64,000 nt of DNA from Paraburkholderia podalyriae (GCF_014397785.1 NZ_VZQQ01000003.1:287519-351518); one strand, 5' to 3'. Counted from the first letter of the stretch, positions 17,295 to 29,509 are shown. Program-made: numbers and translations. The notes: generated by a model not told the origin, from the sequence alone.

Positions 17295-19505
17295 CTATCG
17301 GGCCGTTGCCCCGGGCACTACATTTTCTTCGAAGAATTCGCGTACCACGTCGATCTCACGGGTGCGCTTGAACGGCGGCAGACTCTGCCAGATGCGGCGG
17401 CCATAAGGTTTATCGACGAGACGGGTATCGCAGATCATCAGCACGCCCCGATCGGTCTCCGCGCGAATCAGCCGCCCTGCGCCTTGCTTCAGCGTGATCA
17501 CGGCCTGCGGTAGCTGATGCACGGCGAACGGGCTCAAGCCCTTCTTCGTCAGTGCATCGAGCCGCGCGGCCAGCACGGGATCGTCCGGCGGCGCGAACGG
17601 CAGCTTGTCGATCACGACCAGCGACAACGCGTCGCCACGCACGTCCACCCCTTCCCAGAAGCTCTGACTGCCGACCAGAATCGCATTGCCGTACGTGCGA
17701 AAGCGGTCGAGCAATTCGGTGCGGCTCGCATCACCCTGCACGAGCAGCGGATAACCCCAGCCGCGCGCCTCGATCGCGTCGCGCAGCTTCGCCGAGATAC
17801 GGTCCACCGCGCGCAGCGTCGTGCACAGCATGAAGACGCCGCCGCCCGATGCTTCGATCGCGGGCAACGCCGCATCGAACACGGCATCGGTGAACGTCGG
17901 CGACGATGGTTGCGGCAGATTGCGCGGCACGTACAGAAGGCCTTGTGACGGATAGTCGAACGGGCTCGGCAATGTCATCGAACGCTTCGAGTTCAGGCCC
18001 ATCTGCGCTGCATAGTGCGTGAAGTCGCCGCGCACCGACAGCGTCGCCGATGTGAAGATCCACGCGCGCGGCACGCCGGCGCGCTGCTTCGCGAAAATCG
18101 GCGCGACCGACAACGGCGTTTCATGCAGTTGTACCGTCTGCGAAAACACCTCGATCCAGCGCACCTTTTCGTTCGGATCGGCGCGCTCCGCGTCGGCGCC
18201 GCCCTCGCGTGTAGCGACCGCGTTGCGTTCGGCGTTCGTCGGCTGTGTGGTCCAGCCGCTCAGCACGTCCTGCAGTTCGCGCGCGCGACGCAGACACGCG
18301 CCCAGCGATTCAGCGCGCTCCGCCTGCCCCGCCAACGCCGAGGCCAGCGCATCGAGCTCGGTTTCGAGCGTCTCGAGCGCGGGGAACAACGGATGGTCGT
18401 TGGGCAGCTGGCCGATCGACAGACGCACCGAGTCTTCCTTGAACGCGAGCCGCAGGTCGCGCGCCGCGCGCTCGAGCGTCGCGCCGAGTTGGACCCAGTC
18501 AAGCGCATCGCGTGCGTGACCGAGTCCCTCCGCCACCGAATCGCGAGCGAGTTCGAGAAACTGCGCGGTCGATAGCGTCTCGCCGAAAAACAGCGTCGCC
18601 GTTTCGGGCAACTGGTGCGCTTCGTCGAAGATGACCGTGTTCGCGGTCGGCAGCAGTTCCGCCATGCCGGTATCACGCAGCATGATGTCGGCGAAAAACA
18701 GATGGTGGTTGACCACCACGATATCGGCCTGCTGCGCTTCGCGGCGCGCCTGCATCACGAAGCAGTCCTTGTAGTGCGGACACTCCTGGCCGAGACAGTT
18801 GTCGCGCGTCGACGTGACCATCGACCACACCTGCGCCGTTTCCGGCACGCTCGCCAGTTCAGCCTTGTCGCCGGTGCGCGTGATCTTCGCGAAGCGCACG
18901 ATGTCCTGCAGATACGAGGTTTCCTGGCGCGACGGCAGTCGGCCGTTGTCCGCGGTGCGTTGCAGATAGTAGTGACACACGTAGTTCGCGCGGCCCTTCA
19001 GCATCGCAACCGACACCGGCACCGCGAGCGCGTCGCGCACGGTAGGGATGTCGCGCTGGAACAGCTGATCCTGCAGATGCTTGGTGCCGGTCGAGACGAT
19101 CACCTTGCCGCCCCACAGCATGGCCGGCACGAGATACGCATAGGTCTTGCCGGTGCCGGTACCCGCTTCGACGATCAGCGTGTTTTCACCGCCATCGCCG
19201 CCTTCGACATGGTCGGATCGGGCGCTGTTGCCGGTCGACTCAGAGGCGGCATCGGCGCCCGTCTGCTGCAGGGGCCGCGCCGGCCGCTTGGGCGTTTCGA
19301 ACATCGCGGGCTCGGGCATTGCGCGGCCCGACGCCTCCATCGCCGCCGCGACCGCGCGCGCCATCTCGATCTGCGACGCACGCGGCCGATAGCCGTCGAT
19401 CTGCCGCGCGAGCAAACCGTTGTCGGCGAAGATCTCGTCGAGTTCGCTCGCGCGGCTCCGGCTCAGCGCCGCGGCGCGGGATGAAGTGTCATGCGGTGAA
19501 TTCAA
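17295..19505 (-). CDS. dinG: ATP-dependent DNA helicase, DinG/YoaA family
   Basis: Superfamily 2 XPD-like helicase with 5'-3' polarity, involved in repair and replication-fork problems. Helicase motifs are clear: RASQIEMARAV (Q-like), EAGTGTGKTYAYLVPA (Walker A) near residue 112, VNHHLFFADI, VIFDEAHQLPETA (DEAH box), FTSATLSVRGDF, GSQSFWEGVDVRG and IKQGAGRLIR-type motif VI. Between Walker A and DEAH the cysteines of CLGQECPHYKDCFVMQAR, with CHYYLQR upstream, supply an iron-sulfur cluster. The first codon of the frame is TTG, with AGGA about ten bases upstream; the true start may differ. Closest to the YoaA branch. 736 residues. Confidence 0.9.
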   Translation of the reverse strand: MNSPHDTSSRAAALSRSRASELDEIFADNGLLARQIDGYRPRASQIEMARAVAAAMEASGRAMPEPAMFETPKRPARPLQQTGADAASESTGNSARSDHVEGGDGGENTLIVEAGTGTGKTYAYLVPAMLWGGKVIVSTGTKHLQDQLFQRDIPTVRDALAVPVSVAMLKGRANYVCHYYLQRTADNGRLPSRQETSYLQDIVRFAKITRTGDKAELASVPETAQVWSMVTSTRDNCLGQECPHYKDCFVMQARREAQQADIVVVNHHLFFADIMLRDTGMAELLPTANTVIFDEAHQLPETATLFFGETLSTAQFLELARDSVAEGLGHARDALDWVQLGATLERAARDLRLAFKEDSVRLSIGQLPNDHPLFPALETLETELDALASALAGQAERAESLGACLRRARELQDVLSGWTTQPTNAERNAVATREGGADAERADPNEKVRWIEVFSQTVQLHETPLSVAPIFAKQRAGVPRAWIFTSATLSVRGDFTHYAAQMGLNSKRSMTLPSPFDYPSQGLLYVPRNLPQPSSPTFTDAVFDAALPAIEASGGGVFMLCTTLRAVDRISAKLRDAIEARGWGYPLLVQGDASRTELLDRFRTYGNAILVGSQSFWEGVDVRGDALSLVVIDKLPFAPPDDPVLAARLDALTKKGLSPFAVHQLPQAVITLKQGAGRLIRAETDRGVLMICDTRLVDKPYGRRIWQSLPPFKRTREIDVVREFFEENVVPGATAR

Positions 19506-19568
19506 GGCAAGCGTTCCTGCTAGGTCCGGCTCGCGCGCGGCGCGCCCGGCGCCTGCCAGGCCGCGAAC

Positions 19569-19787
19569 TCAGGCGCGCGCGTCCGGTTCGAGCTGCAATT
19601 GCAGCAAGATGATAGTGTCCTTGACTTTGAGTTTGCGCTTTTTCAGGCGCTGCAACTCGAAGTCGTCGATGTCGGGCTCATCCGACATCCGGTCGATCAA
19701 CCGGTCGAGTCCACTATGCTCCGATTCCAGTTGCAGAATGCGGTCGCGAAGTGTGTTTGCGTCGATGACGTGATGACGATCGCGCAT
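19569..19787 (-). CDS. DUF465 (YdcH-type) small protein
   Basis: A 72-residue protein with a heptad-like, charged helical pattern: LRDRILQLESEHSGLDRLIDRM and FELQRLKKRKLKVKDTI, the latter being the family's most conserved segment. It probably forms a short antiparallel coiled coil. GAGGAG lies seven bases before the ATG, so it should be well translated. It lies 63 bases upstream of dinG on the same strand and may be co-transcribed with it. The role of the family is not established. Confidence 0.85.
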   Translation of the reverse strand: MRDRHHVIDANTLRDRILQLESEHSGLDRLIDRMSDEPDIDDFELQRLKKRKLKVKDTIILLQLQLEPDARA

Positions 19788-19925
19788 GCTCGGCTCCTCT
19801 GGTCGGCGGCACGAACCGCGTGCTGCGGTCCGAAGCCTGAGGTTGCAGTCCGGCTAAAAACGCATTACGGCGGCCGTGGCCACGACCGCCACGGCTCACT
19901 CTACGGCACAGCCCCTACAGCATAC

Positions 19926-20942
19926 TTACTGCTGCTGTTGTTGCTGTTGTTGCTGTTTTTGCTGCTCTTCTAGCTGTTGCTGCTTTAACTCGTCCTGGCG
20001 CTTCTGCTCGGCTTTCTCGGCGGCCTGCTTCTGACGCGCGTCGACATCGAGCTTGTGCTGCGCTGCGTTGGCCTGCTTCCGCTCGAAATTCTCCTGCTTC
20101 TGCTGGCGCTCCGCCGCCTTTTGCGCGCCCTGCTGACGCGCTTGCTCGAGCTTGCGCTGGTAGTCGCTCTGCTTCTGGTCGTAGGCCTTCTGATTGGCCG
20201 CTGCCTGCGCTGGCGTGACTCCACGCTGCGCCTGGTCGAGCGCGTGCTGGCGCTGCTTTTCCTCGTAGGCCTGCGCGTTGGTTTCGCGCTGCGGTGCCTC
20301 GGCATTGCGCTGCGCCTGATCGAGCGCGTGCTGACGCTGCCTTTCCTGATACGCCTGCTCGTTGCGCGCGTCTTCGGCGGCACGCTGCGGCGCCTGCGCC
20401 TCGTTTTGCGCGCGCCGCAATGCCGTGCGTTCGTCGCGCTCGCGGGCGCGCTGCTCACGCTGCTCGGCGTCGAGCGCGAGCTGTTCCTTGCGGATGTCCG
20501 CCTGCACGCCGCGCATCGCGTCGCGCGCGCGGTTCAGACAGTGATTGACGAAGAAACGGCTGTAGCAATTGTGTTGCGCGACCGCGAATTGATAGTTGTT
20601 GTCGTCAGTGCGCTGATTGAGCACCTGTTGCCGCTCGTCGAACGACTTGTCCAGCGCCGCTGCGTCGCTCGCGCTTTGGGGGCTGTCGGCGGCTGCGGCG
20701 ACTTGCGGGCCCGATGCCGCGACCGGCGCCGCACCTTGCCCCGGCGTCGCGCTCTGCGCCACAGCCGACACCGGCACCGCGAGCGCGGCGGTGATCGCGC
20801 ACGACGCCGCGGCCGTCACAAGCGACGAACGGAACTGGCGCAGCGAAACCAGCGGCAATTGAGACGAACCCCGAGACGAACCCGGCAGCGAACCTGACGC
20901 CAGCGACGAGATCAGGCGGTTGAGGGACAAGGAGATTGGCAA
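19926..20942 (-). CDS. Exported Gln-rich coiled-coil protein of unknown function
   Basis: The N-terminal region has a hydrophobic stretch ending AALAVPVSAVAQSA, a likely signal peptide, after an unusually long Ser/Leu-rich lead. A conserved-looking segment with two cysteines, HNCYSRFFVNHCLNRARDAMRG, follows near residue 125. From about residue 150 to the end it is one long Gln/Ala/Glu/Arg-rich coiled coil with internal repeats around EKQRQHALDQAQR, ending in nine consecutive Gln. The first codon is TTG at 20942, with an in-frame stop five codons upstream, so the start is uncertain and could be a later TTG. It may span the periplasm in the manner of TolA, but no TolA domain is seen. Confidence 0.65.
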   Translation of the reverse strand: MPISLSLNRLISSLASGSLPGSSRGSSQLPLVSLRQFRSSLVTAAASCAITAALAVPVSAVAQSATPGQGAAPVAASGPQVAAAADSPQSASDAAALDKSFDERQQVLNQRTDDNNYQFAVAQHNCYSRFFVNHCLNRARDAMRGVQADIRKEQLALDAEQREQRARERDERTALRRAQNEAQAPQRAAEDARNEQAYQERQRQHALDQAQRNAEAPQRETNAQAYEEKQRQHALDQAQRGVTPAQAAANQKAYDQKQSDYQRKLEQARQQGAQKAAERQQKQENFERKQANAAQHKLDVDARQKQAAEKAEQKRQDELKQQQLEEQQKQQQQQQQQQ

Positions 20943-20990
20943 CGTCGTAGAGGGTCAACGGAAGATGCCCGAAATTCTAACACCGCGCGG

Positions 20991-21018
20991 TTGAGCCCTT
21001 TGGCATTTATGGCAAAAT
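20991..21018 (+). promoter_or_regulatory. Possible tex promoter
   Basis: TTGAGC at 20991-20996 and CAAAAT at 21013-21018 are 16 bases apart, about 100 bases before the tex ATG. A moderate sigma-70 match. Confidence 0.35.
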
Positions 21019-21117
21019 GCCCCGCTCTAGCAACCGGGTCGCGGCGCACGCCCGGCCTGTCCCGATTTGCCGCCCGCGCGCGGCCCATCACTGAGTCCGC
21101 AGGAACACCAAGACCTT

Positions 21118-23472
21118 ATGACGGAAACCGTAGCACTCAAGATCGTCCAGCGCATCGCCACCGAACTGTCCGTCCAGCCGCGCCAGGTCGCGGCCGCGGT
21201 GGGACTTCTCGACGAAGGCGCGACCGTTCCGTTCATCGCCCGTTACCGCAAGGAAGTGACAGGCAATCTCGACGACACGCAACTGCGCAATCTCGAGGAA
21301 CGCCTGCTGTATCTGCGCGAGCTGGAAGACCGCCGCGCGGCGATCATCGCGAGCATCGACGAACAGGGCAAGCTCACCGACGAGCTGCGCGGCGCGATCG
21401 AAGGCGCCGACAGCAAACAGGTGCTGGAAGACCTCTATCTGCCGTACAAACCGAAGCGCCGCACACGCGCGCAGATCGCGCGCGAAGCAGGTCTGCAGCC
21501 GCTCGCCGACGCGCTGCTCGGCAATCCGCTGCTCGATCCGCAAACCGAAGCCGCGACCTATGTCCATGCGGAGAAAGGCATTGCCGATGTGAAAGCCGCG
21601 CTCGACGGCGCGCGCGACATCCTCTCCGAACAATTCGGCGAGACCGCCGAACTGCTCGGCAAGCTGCGCGACTATCTGTTCAACCAGGGCGTGGTGTCGT
21701 CGAAGGTCGTGGAGGGCAAGGAAACCGCGGAAGAGGAAAAATTCCGCGACTACTACGACTACGCCGAAACGATCCGCACGGTGCCGTCGCATCGCGCGCT
21801 CGCCCTCTTCCGCGGCCGCAATGCCGGCGTGCTGATGATCAAGCTGGGCCTCGGCGAAGAGCTCGACGCGCAGGTGCCGCATCCGGGCGAAGCGCTGATC
21901 GCGCGGCACTTCGGCATCGCCAATCAGAACCGCCCCGGAGACAAGTGGCTCTCCGACGTATGCCGCTGGTGCTGGCGCGTGAAGGTGCAGCCGCACCTCG
22001 AAAACGAGCTGCTGACCAATCTGCGCGACCAAGCCGAGCACGAGGCGATCCGCGTGTTCGCGCGCAATCTGAAGGACCTGCTGCTCGCGGCGCCGGCTGG
22101 TCCGAAGGCCGTGATCGGCCTCGATCCGGGTCTGCGCACCGGCGTGAAGGTGGCGGTGGTCGACCGCACCGGCAAGGTGCTCGCGACCGACACGATCTAC
22201 CCGCACGAGCCGCGCCGCGACTGGGACGGCTCGCTCGCGAAGCTCGCGCGAATCGCCGCGCAAACGCAGGCCGAGCTGATCAGCATCGGCAACGGCACCG
22301 CGTCGCGTGAGACGGACAAACTCGCGAGCGAACTGATCGCGCGTCATCCGGAACTGAAGCTGCAGAAGATCGTCGTGTCCGAAGCCGGCGCGTCGGTGTA
22401 CTCGGCGTCCGAACTCGCCGCGAAGGAATTCCCCGACATGGACGTGTCGCTGCGCGGCGCCGTGTCGATCGCGCGACGTCTGCAGGACCCGCTCGCCGAG
22501 CTCGTGAAGATCGAGCCGAAGGCGATCGGCGTCGGCCAGTACCAGCACGACGTGAACCAGCGCGAACTCGCGCGCTCGCTCGACGCCGTCGTCGAAGACT
22601 GTGTGAACGCGGTCGGCGTCGATGCGAACACCGCGTCGGTCGCGCTGCTCGCGCGGGTGTCGGGTCTCAATGCCACGCTCGCGCGCAACATCGTCGACTA
22701 TCGCGATGCGAACGGGCCGTTCCCGTCGCGCGAGCATCTGCGCAAGGTACCGCGTCTCGGCGATAAAACCTTCGAGCAGGCCGCCGGCTTCCTGCGCATC
22801 AACAACGGCGAGAATCCGCTCGATCGTTCGTCGGTCCACCCGGAAGCGTATCCGGTCGTCCAGCGCATCCTCGCGAAGATCAGCAAGCAGGCCGGCGAAG
22901 TGCTCGGCAATCGCGACGCGTTGCGCGGACTGTCACCCACTGAATTCGTCGACGAACGTTTCGGTCTGCCGACCGTGCGCGACATCCTGGTCGAGCTCGA
23001 GAAGCCGGGCCGCGATCCGCGTCCCGAGCTCAAGACGGCGACGTTCCGCGAAGGCGTCGAGAAGGTCAGCGACCTGATCCCGGGCATGGTGCTCGAAGGC
23101 GTCGTGACGAACGTCGCGGCGTTCGGCGCGTTCATCGACATCGGCGTGCATCAGGACGGTCTCGTGCACGTGTCGGCGATGTCGACGAAGTTCGTGAAAG
23201 ACCCGCATGAAGTCGTGAAGGCCGGTCAGATCGTCAAGGTCAAGGTGCTCGAAGTCGACGTGAAACGCCAGCGTATTGCGCTGACGATGCGTCTCGATGA
23301 CGAGCCCGGCGCGGCGGCCGCTCGCAGCGGCGGCGGTGCGCAGCAGGATCGCGGCGGCTCGGGCGGCAACTTCAATCGCGGCGGAGCGGGACGCGGCGCG
23401 CCGCAGCGCTCGCGCGAACCGGAGCCGGGCGGTGCGATGGCGGCCGCGTTTGCCAAGCTCAAGCAGAAGTAA
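21118..23472 (+). CDS. tex: RNA-binding transcription accessory protein Tex
   Basis: Multidomain nucleic-acid-binding protein related to eukaryotic Spt6. In order: Tex-like N-terminal helical domain ([38 protein letters not shown]), YqgF/RuvC-like nuclease fold ([18 protein letters not shown]) near residue 335, helix-hairpin-helix domain ([19 protein letters not shown]) near 525, and a C-terminal S1 RNA-binding domain ([30 protein letters not shown]) near 660. The tail is Gly/Arg-rich ([14 protein letters not shown]), which adds RNA affinity. The ATG at 21118 is chosen over the longer frame. 784 residues. Convergent with kup. Confidence 0.97.
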   Translation: MTETVALKIVQRIATELSVQPRQVAAAVGLLDEGATVPFIARYRKEVTGNLDDTQLRNLEERLLYLRELEDRRAAIIASIDEQGKLTDELRGAIEGADSKQVLEDLYLPYKPKRRTRAQIAREAGLQPLADALLGNPLLDPQTEAATYVHAEKGIADVKAALDGARDILSEQFGETAELLGKLRDYLFNQGVVSSKVVEGKETAEEEKFRDYYDYAETIRTVPSHRALALFRGRNAGVLMIKLGLGEELDAQVPHPGEALIARHFGIANQNRPGDKWLSDVCRWCWRVKVQPHLENELLTNLRDQAEHEAIRVFARNLKDLLLAAPAGPKAVIGLDPGLRTGVKVAVVDRTGKVLATDTIYPHEPRRDWDGSLAKLARIAAQTQAELISIGNGTASRETDKLASELIARHPELKLQKIVVSEAGASVYSASELAAKEFPDMDVSLRGAVSIARRLQDPLAELVKIEPKAIGVGQYQHDVNQRELARSLDAVVEDCVNAVGVDANTASVALLARVSGLNATLARNIVDYRDANGPFPSREHLRKVPRLGDKTFEQAAGFLRINNGENPLDRSSVHPEAYPVVQRILAKISKQAGEVLGNRDALRGLSPTEFVDERFGLPTVRDILVELEKPGRDPRPELKTATFREGVEKVSDLIPGMVLEGVVTNVAAFGAFIDIGVHQDGLVHVSAMSTKFVKDPHEVVKAGQIVKVKVLEVDVKRQRIALTMRLDDEPGAAAARSGGGAQQDRGGSGGNFNRGGAGRGAPQRSREPEPGGAMAAAFAKLKQK

Positions 23473-23556
23473 ACGTAGCGGACCGATGCACTTGGTCGCA
23501 TGTGCACCGGTCCGCGCATGACTGCGCTGCGCGGTCGATCGCGCACGCACGCGCAT

Positions 23557-23593
23557 AAACGAAAAGCCCACGCATTGCGTGGGCTTTTCGTTT
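23557..23593. terminator. Bidirectional terminator between tex and kup
   Basis: A perfect 17-pair stem (23557-23573 with 23577-23593) with a three-base loop; A-rich on one side and T-rich on the other. It serves both convergent genes. Confidence 0.93.
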
Positions 23594-23620
23594 GCACTCC
23601 CGTCGGTCACGCGCGGCCCG

Positions 23621-25507
23621 TCAAATCTCGATCTTCGTCCCCAGTTCCACGACCCGGTTAGCCGGGATGCTGAAGAAGTCGGTCGGCTTCGCGGCATTCT
23701 GATGCATCCACGCGAACACACGCTCACGCCACACCGACATGCCCGGCAATTGCGTCGGCACCACCGTTTCGCGCGCTAGGAAGAACGACGTGTCCATTAA
23801 TTCGAAGGTCATGTCGTGCGTGCGTCCGACGTCGAGCAGCACCGCCTTTACGTCGGGCGTTTCGTTAAAGCCGTAGACCGCCTTGACCAGGAACAGGCCA
23901 CCCTCCATGTCCTTCACGGTCACGCGGTCGGCGTCGTTCACGTACGGAATGTCGCGCGTGACGAAGGTCAGGAAGATCGTGCGCTCGTGCAGCACCTTGT
24001 TGTGCTTCAGGTTGTGCAGCAGGCTCACCGGCACCAGAGAATCGCTGCCGGTCAGATAGATCGCGGTGCCCGACACGCGATGCGGCGGATGCGCGAGCAG
24101 GCCTTGCAGGAACGGCATCAGCGGAATACCGTCGGCGGCCGTGCGTTCCTTCACGATCATCCTGCCCTTGAACCACGTCATCAGCAGGAAGAACAGCAGC
24201 CCGCCGATGCACAGCGGCAACCAGCCGCCCTCTTCGACCTTCAGCAGGTTCGCGCCGAAAAAGCCCAGATCGACCACCATGAACACGCCGATGATGAGCC
24301 CGACGAGCAGCTTGTTCCAGTTCCACACCTTCACCATCACGACGCAGGCAAGAATCGTCGTGATCACCATCGTTGCCGTCACCGCGATACCGTACGCGGC
24401 CGCCAGATTGTCGGAGCTCTTGAACGCGATCACGATGCACAGAATGATGAACAGCAGCATCCAGTTCACGACCGGCACATAGATCTGCCCGATCGCGAGC
24501 TCGGACGTGTGCAGGACCTTCATGCGCGGCACGTAGCCGAGCTGGATCGCCTGGCTCGTCAGCGAGTACGCGCCTGAAATCACCGCCTGTGACGCGATCA
24601 CCGTCGCCACCGTCGACAGCACGACGAGCGGAAACAGCGCCCAATCCGGCGCGAGCAGGAAGAATGGATTTTCGATCGCCTTCGGGTCGCGCATCAGCAG
24701 CGCGCCCTGGCCGAAGTAGTTGAGCACCAGCGACGGCATCACGAGCACATACCACGCCATGCGGATCGGCTGCGCGCCGAAGTGGCCCATGTCCGCGTAC
24801 AGCGCTTCCGCGCCGGTCAGCACCAGCACGACCGAGCCGAGCACCACGTAGGCCTGCAGCACGTGCGCGGCCATGAACGTGTACGCGTAGTACGGATTGA
24901 GCGCGCGGATCACGTTCGGTGACTGCATGATGTGCCACAGGCCGAGCACGGCCAGCACGAGGAACCACAGCAGCATGATCGGCCCAAACAGACGGCCGAC
25001 GGTGGCCGTGCCGTGCCGCTGGATCCAGAACAGCACGATCAGGATCACGACGGTCAGAGGAATCACCAGATGCGACAGATGCGGCGCGGCGATTTCCAGA
25101 CCTTCGACCGCCGAGATCACCGAGATCGCCGGCGTGATCACCGCGTCGCCGTAAAACATGCAGGCGCCGAAGATGCCGAGCATCATCAGAAGGCCGGCCA
25201 TTTTCGATTTCTGATCGACCGAGCGCATCGCCAGCGCCATCAGTGCGAGGACGCCGCCCTCGCCGTTGTTGTCGGCGCGCATCACGAACAGCACGTACTT
25301 GACGCCGACCACGATCACGATCGCCCAGAACAGCAGCGAAATAACGCCAAGGATCGACTGATCGGTCAACGGGATACCGTGCGCCGGGCTGAAGGCTTCC
25401 TTCAGCGCGTACAACGGGCTCGTGCCGATGTCGCCGAACACCACTCCGATTGCGGCAATCGCAAGGGAAGGCAGCGGCTGTTTGTGTACGTGATTGTTAT
25501 CTGTCAT
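23621..25507 (-). CDS. kup: Low-affinity potassium transporter Kup
   Basis: Proton-coupled K+ uptake protein of the KUP/HAK/KT family in the inner membrane. It starts after a short hydrophilic lead with [23 protein letters not shown], the first helix and the family signature. About twelve hydrophobic segments follow up to residue 450, with the conserved [17 protein letters not shown] motif near 120. The last 170 residues form the soluble C-terminal domain, including [20 protein letters not shown]. 628 residues, normal. A TAAAAT element lies about 45 bases before the start, without a good -35 box. Confidence 0.96.
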   Translation of the reverse strand: MTDNNHVHKQPLPSLAIAAIGVVFGDIGTSPLYALKEAFSPAHGIPLTDQSILGVISLLFWAIVIVVGVKYVLFVMRADNNGEGGVLALMALAMRSVDQKSKMAGLLMMLGIFGACMFYGDAVITPAISVISAVEGLEIAAPHLSHLVIPLTVVILIVLFWIQRHGTATVGRLFGPIMLLWFLVLAVLGLWHIMQSPNVIRALNPYYAYTFMAAHVLQAYVVLGSVVLVLTGAEALYADMGHFGAQPIRMAWYVLVMPSLVLNYFGQGALLMRDPKAIENPFFLLAPDWALFPLVVLSTVATVIASQAVISGAYSLTSQAIQLGYVPRMKVLHTSELAIGQIYVPVVNWMLLFIILCIVIAFKSSDNLAAAYGIAVTATMVITTILACVVMVKVWNWNKLLVGLIIGVFMVVDLGFFGANLLKVEEGGWLPLCIGGLLFFLLMTWFKGRMIVKERTAADGIPLMPFLQGLLAHPPHRVSGTAIYLTGSDSLVPVSLLHNLKHNKVLHERTIFLTFVTRDIPYVNDADRVTVKDMEGGLFLVKAVYGFNETPDVKAVLLDVGRTHDMTFELMDTSFFLARETVVPTQLPGMSVWRERVFAWMHQNAAKPTDFFSIPANRVVELGTKIEI

Positions 25508-25680
25508 GGACGCGAGGAAATCCGTTCCCGGGCGGAAAAAACGACCGCCATTTTAAACTGCCCATCCGGTACCACCCGGCTTGTTGTGGATACGCCACGT
25601 GGATGTCCGCGCAGTGTAGCACTGCGATATGGGCGCGTCTGTGACGGCACAGGCGTCCGGGCGCCGCGCGGCGCGCGCAT

Positions 25681-25704
25681 AAAAAAGGAGCCCGGCCGGG
25701 CTCC
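25681..25704 (-). terminator. Terminator after the phosphoribosyltransferase gene
   Basis: On the minus strand a seven-pair GC-rich stem (25687-25693 with 25698-25704) and a four-base loop are followed by six T (complement of 25681-25686). It lies 78 bases past the stop and closes the purA-containing operon. Confidence 0.85.
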
Positions 25705-25781
25705 GTTTTGAGACACCACAATGATGCGCGACGTCCGATGCGGCAAAGCCGATGTGGCAAGGCATCACGCGCGCCTGCGCG

Positions 25782-26354
25782 TCAATTGCCCGACGACTCG
25801 TCGGCCTGGGCGATGCCGCGCTTGATCCACGCGCCGAGGTTATGCGGACGCACCGTGTCCCACTCCTCGAACGGCTGATGAATCCACGGGTTGGTCGGCA
25901 GATACTGCACGTGATAATCGGGCTTTACTTTTGAGCAGCCCTTGTACCACAGCACGGCCGAGCGCACCGCGGTGATGGCCGGGTAGCGTTCCTTCAAATG
26001 CTGCTGCACACGAGCGAGCGTGACGCCTGAATCGACGAGGTCGTCGACGAGCAGCACGTTGCCGTGCAGTTCGCCGCGCGTCATCGTGATGTATTGCGCG
26101 ATGTCGAGTTCGCCCTGCTGCGTGCCGGCCGCCTCGCGGTAAGAGCTCGTTGCCAGAATCGCCAGCGGCAGATCGTAGATGCGCGACAGCTGGTCGCCGA
26201 CGCGTAGACCGCCGCGCGCGAGGCACAGGATCTTGTCGAACTTCCAGCCCGATTCGTGCACGGCAAGTGCGAGCACCTCGATCAGCCTGTGATATTCGTC
26301 CCAGCCGACCCACAGGTTCTTGTCGTCGTTACGCGGATCTTTCATCGCGATCAT
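25782..26354 (-). CDS. Purine phosphoribosyltransferase (xanthine/hypoxanthine type)
   Basis: Type I phosphoribosyltransferase fold. The PRPP-binding loop VLLVDDLVDSGVTLA near residue 105 carries the two acidic residues that bind the ribose, and CLARGGLRVGDQLSR near 45 supplies the pyrophosphate loop. The C-terminal segment YHVQYLPTNPWIHQPFEEWD is typical of Gpt-like salvage enzymes that convert xanthine, guanine or hypoxanthine to nucleotides. AAGG lies seven bases before the ATG at 26354; an in-frame ATG at 26369 is less well placed. It follows purA by 18 bases, an operon that links de novo synthesis with salvage. 190 residues; substrate not certain. Confidence 0.85.
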   Translation of the reverse strand: MIAMKDPRNDDKNLWVGWDEYHRLIEVLALAVHESGWKFDKILCLARGGLRVGDQLSRIYDLPLAILATSSYREAAGTQQGELDIAQYITMTRGELHGNVLLVDDLVDSGVTLARVQQHLKERYPAITAVRSAVLWYKGCSKVKPDYHVQYLPTNPWIHQPFEEWDTVRPHNLGAWIKRGIAQADESSGN

Positions 26355-26372
26355 GGGTACACCTTGCATCGC

Positions 26373-27749
<1,377 letters not shown>

Positions 27750-27940
27750 TTACCTAGGTTCGCGGAAGCTTCCGGAATTTTTCCGTTTCCGCTCAACGGT
27801 ATGCACGTCATGTTGAATATTGCGAGGGATGCGCGGCCGCGCAGAGTCGCTCGACCGCGCCCGATTCGGGCGGTGGTTTCGCCGCCCTGTGGCGAGCGAC
27901 CGGAGAGGCGTCCCCGGCAGCGTGGATCGGAACGCGCGGC

Positions 27941-29092
27941 TCAAGCGCGCGGCTCGACCACCCATGCGCCATTGCGCTCGACCAGCACCCGGTCGAACGC
28001 GAATTCATCGACGTCGTGCTTATGCCCAGGCAGCGCCTGGATCACCACTTCACCGCTATCGCGCAATGCCGCGACCGCCACGCGCAACGCTTCGTCGTGC
28101 CGCCACGGCGCGAGGATCGCACTGCTGCGCGCTTCGACCGGCGAGATCCGCGCGACCTCGCGCAGATCCAGCGAAAAGCCGGTTGCCGCGCGAGCGCGGC
28201 CATAGGCCTGGCCGACGTGGTCGTACCGGCCGCCGCGCGCGACCGCGTTCGGCACGCCGTCCACGTACGCGGAGAACATCACGCCGCTGTGGTACGCGTA
28301 GCCGCGCAGATCGGCGAGATCGATCATCACTTCGGCGCCGTCGACCTGACTCGCGAGGAACGCGAGGTCGTCGAGTGCGCGGGCGATCGCCGGCGAATTC
28401 GGCAGACGCGCGCGGGCCTCTTCGAGCACCGACGCGTCGCCGTACAGCGTCGGCAGCGCGCGCAGCGCATCGCGAATCACCGGCGAGAATTGCGCGGTCA
28501 TCTCGACGAGACGCGGCACGTCCTTGCCCGCAAGGGCGTCGTAGAGCGCCTGGCCGAGTTCCTCGGCGGCCGGCTCGGCTTCGATCAGCGCCGCCAGCAC
28601 GCCCGCGTGACACAGGTCCAGACGCACCTTCGCGAGCCCGCCGAGACGCAGCGCGTCGAGCATCAGTTGCTGGATTTCGAGGTCCGCTTCGAGGCCGGCG
28701 TGACCGTAGATTTCCGCACCGATCTGGATCTGCTCACGCGTTGCGTGCAGGCCGCGCGGCCTCGTATGGGCGACGTTGCCCGCATAGCAAAGACGCGTGA
28801 CGCCTTGGCGGTTCAACAGATGCGCGTCGATGCGCGCGACCTGCGGGGTGATGTCGGCGCGCAGACCGAGTGTGCGGCCCGACAGCTGATCGACGAGCTT
28901 GAAGGTGCGCAGATTCAGATCGTGCCCGCCGCCCGTCAGCAGCGATTCGAGATATTCGAGCAGCGGCGGCATCACCATCTCGTAGCCGTAAGAACGGAAA
29001 CGGTCCAGCAAATGACGCCGCAATTCTTCGATCTTGCGGGCCTCCGACGGCAGCACGTCGGCGATATTCTCAGGAAGCAACCAGGTCGACAT
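27941..29092 (-). CDS. hisZ: ATP phosphoribosyltransferase regulatory subunit
   Basis: HisZ is a catalytically dead relative of histidyl-tRNA synthetase that activates the short form of HisG in the first step of histidine synthesis. It starts [29 protein letters not shown], then [37 protein letters not shown] (motif 2) and [15 protein letters not shown]. The C-terminal anticodon-binding domain of HisS is missing, as expected. Its presence means the organism uses short-form HisG, which is not in this window. 383 residues. It lies between DUF2065 and purA. Confidence 0.95.
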   Translation of the reverse strand: MSTWLLPENIADVLPSEARKIEELRRHLLDRFRSYGYEMVMPPLLEYLESLLTGGGHDLNLRTFKLVDQLSGRTLGLRADITPQVARIDAHLLNRQGVTRLCYAGNVAHTRPRGLHATREQIQIGAEIYGHAGLEADLEIQQLMLDALRLGGLAKVRLDLCHAGVLAALIEAEPAAEELGQALYDALAGKDVPRLVEMTAQFSPVIRDALRALPTLYGDASVLEEARARLPNSPAIARALDDLAFLASQVDGAEVMIDLADLRGYAYHSGVMFSAYVDGVPNAVARGGRYDHVGQAYGRARAATGFSLDLREVARISPVEARSSAILAPWRHDEALRVAVAALRDSGEVVIQALPGHKHDVDEFAFDRVLVERNGAWVVEPRA

Positions 29093-29317
29093 CGATACAG
29101 TCCTACGGCGTTGAACACGGCGTCTTGAAGCGCCGATGAATGAGTGTGAATGGCGTGCGGCGGCTTGATTCTGGCGGCCGACACAGACGCTCGGGCGACG
29201 CTTTGCAGCTCACGCGAGACGCGCGGCGGTATATGGCAACTAGCTGCAACAAGCCGCGCTCGCCCCTCAGGCAAGCCCGCTTCAAAGCGCGCCTCAATGC
29301 CCGCTTCAAAGCCCGCT

Positions 29318-29509
29318 TCAGGTCGCGATGAACAGCAGAATCAGCCCGAGCACCATCACGATGAGCCCGCCGACGCGAATCTGATGCGACGGCCGTTCCG
29401 CTATTTTACGGAACGTGTCGCGCCAGGCGCTCGGAAAAACGAACGGAAACATCCCCTCGATAATCAGCATCAGCGCGATCGCGAGCAATAACGAACCAGC
29501 TATGTCCAT
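29318..29509 (-). CDS. DUF2065 (YjeT-type) small membrane protein
   Basis: 63 residues with two hydrophobic segments: SLLLAIALMLIIEGMFPFVF at the start and VGGLIVMVLGLILLFI at the end, joined by a basic loop (PSAWRDTFRKIAERPSHQIR). This is the pattern of the DUF2065 family, encoded beside hflC in many proteobacteria; here it is 43 bases downstream of hflC. Its role is unknown; the conserved linkage hints at a link to the HflKC/FtsH membrane complex. Confidence 0.88.
   Translation of the reverse strand: MDIAGSLLLAIALMLIIEGMFPFVFPSAWRDTFRKIAERPSHQIRVGGLIVMVLGLILLFIAT

Noticed and set aside
21088..22839. 583-codon open frame antisense to tex
   Set aside because: High GC content makes long antisense frames common; it is Arg/Asp-rich, has no motif and lies wholly within tex.
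25508..25680. Possible cyclic-nucleotide riboswitch before kup
   Set aside because: Only a seven-pair hairpin (25610-25626) is present; nothing resembles known riboswitch cores.
27763..27774. 12-bp palindrome CGGAAGCTTCCG upstream of purA
   Set aside because: Short palindromes around a HindIII site arise by chance at this frequency and no second copy is near.
28016..29128. 370-codon frame on the plus strand across hisZ
   Set aside because: A shadow of hisZ; composition is Arg/His/Asp-rich and no motif is seen.
29240..29330. Tandem repeat of a CCCGCTTCAAAG-like unit between hisZ and the DUF2065 gene
   Set aside because: Three imperfect short copies in a GC-rich gap; too degenerate to call a repeat element.
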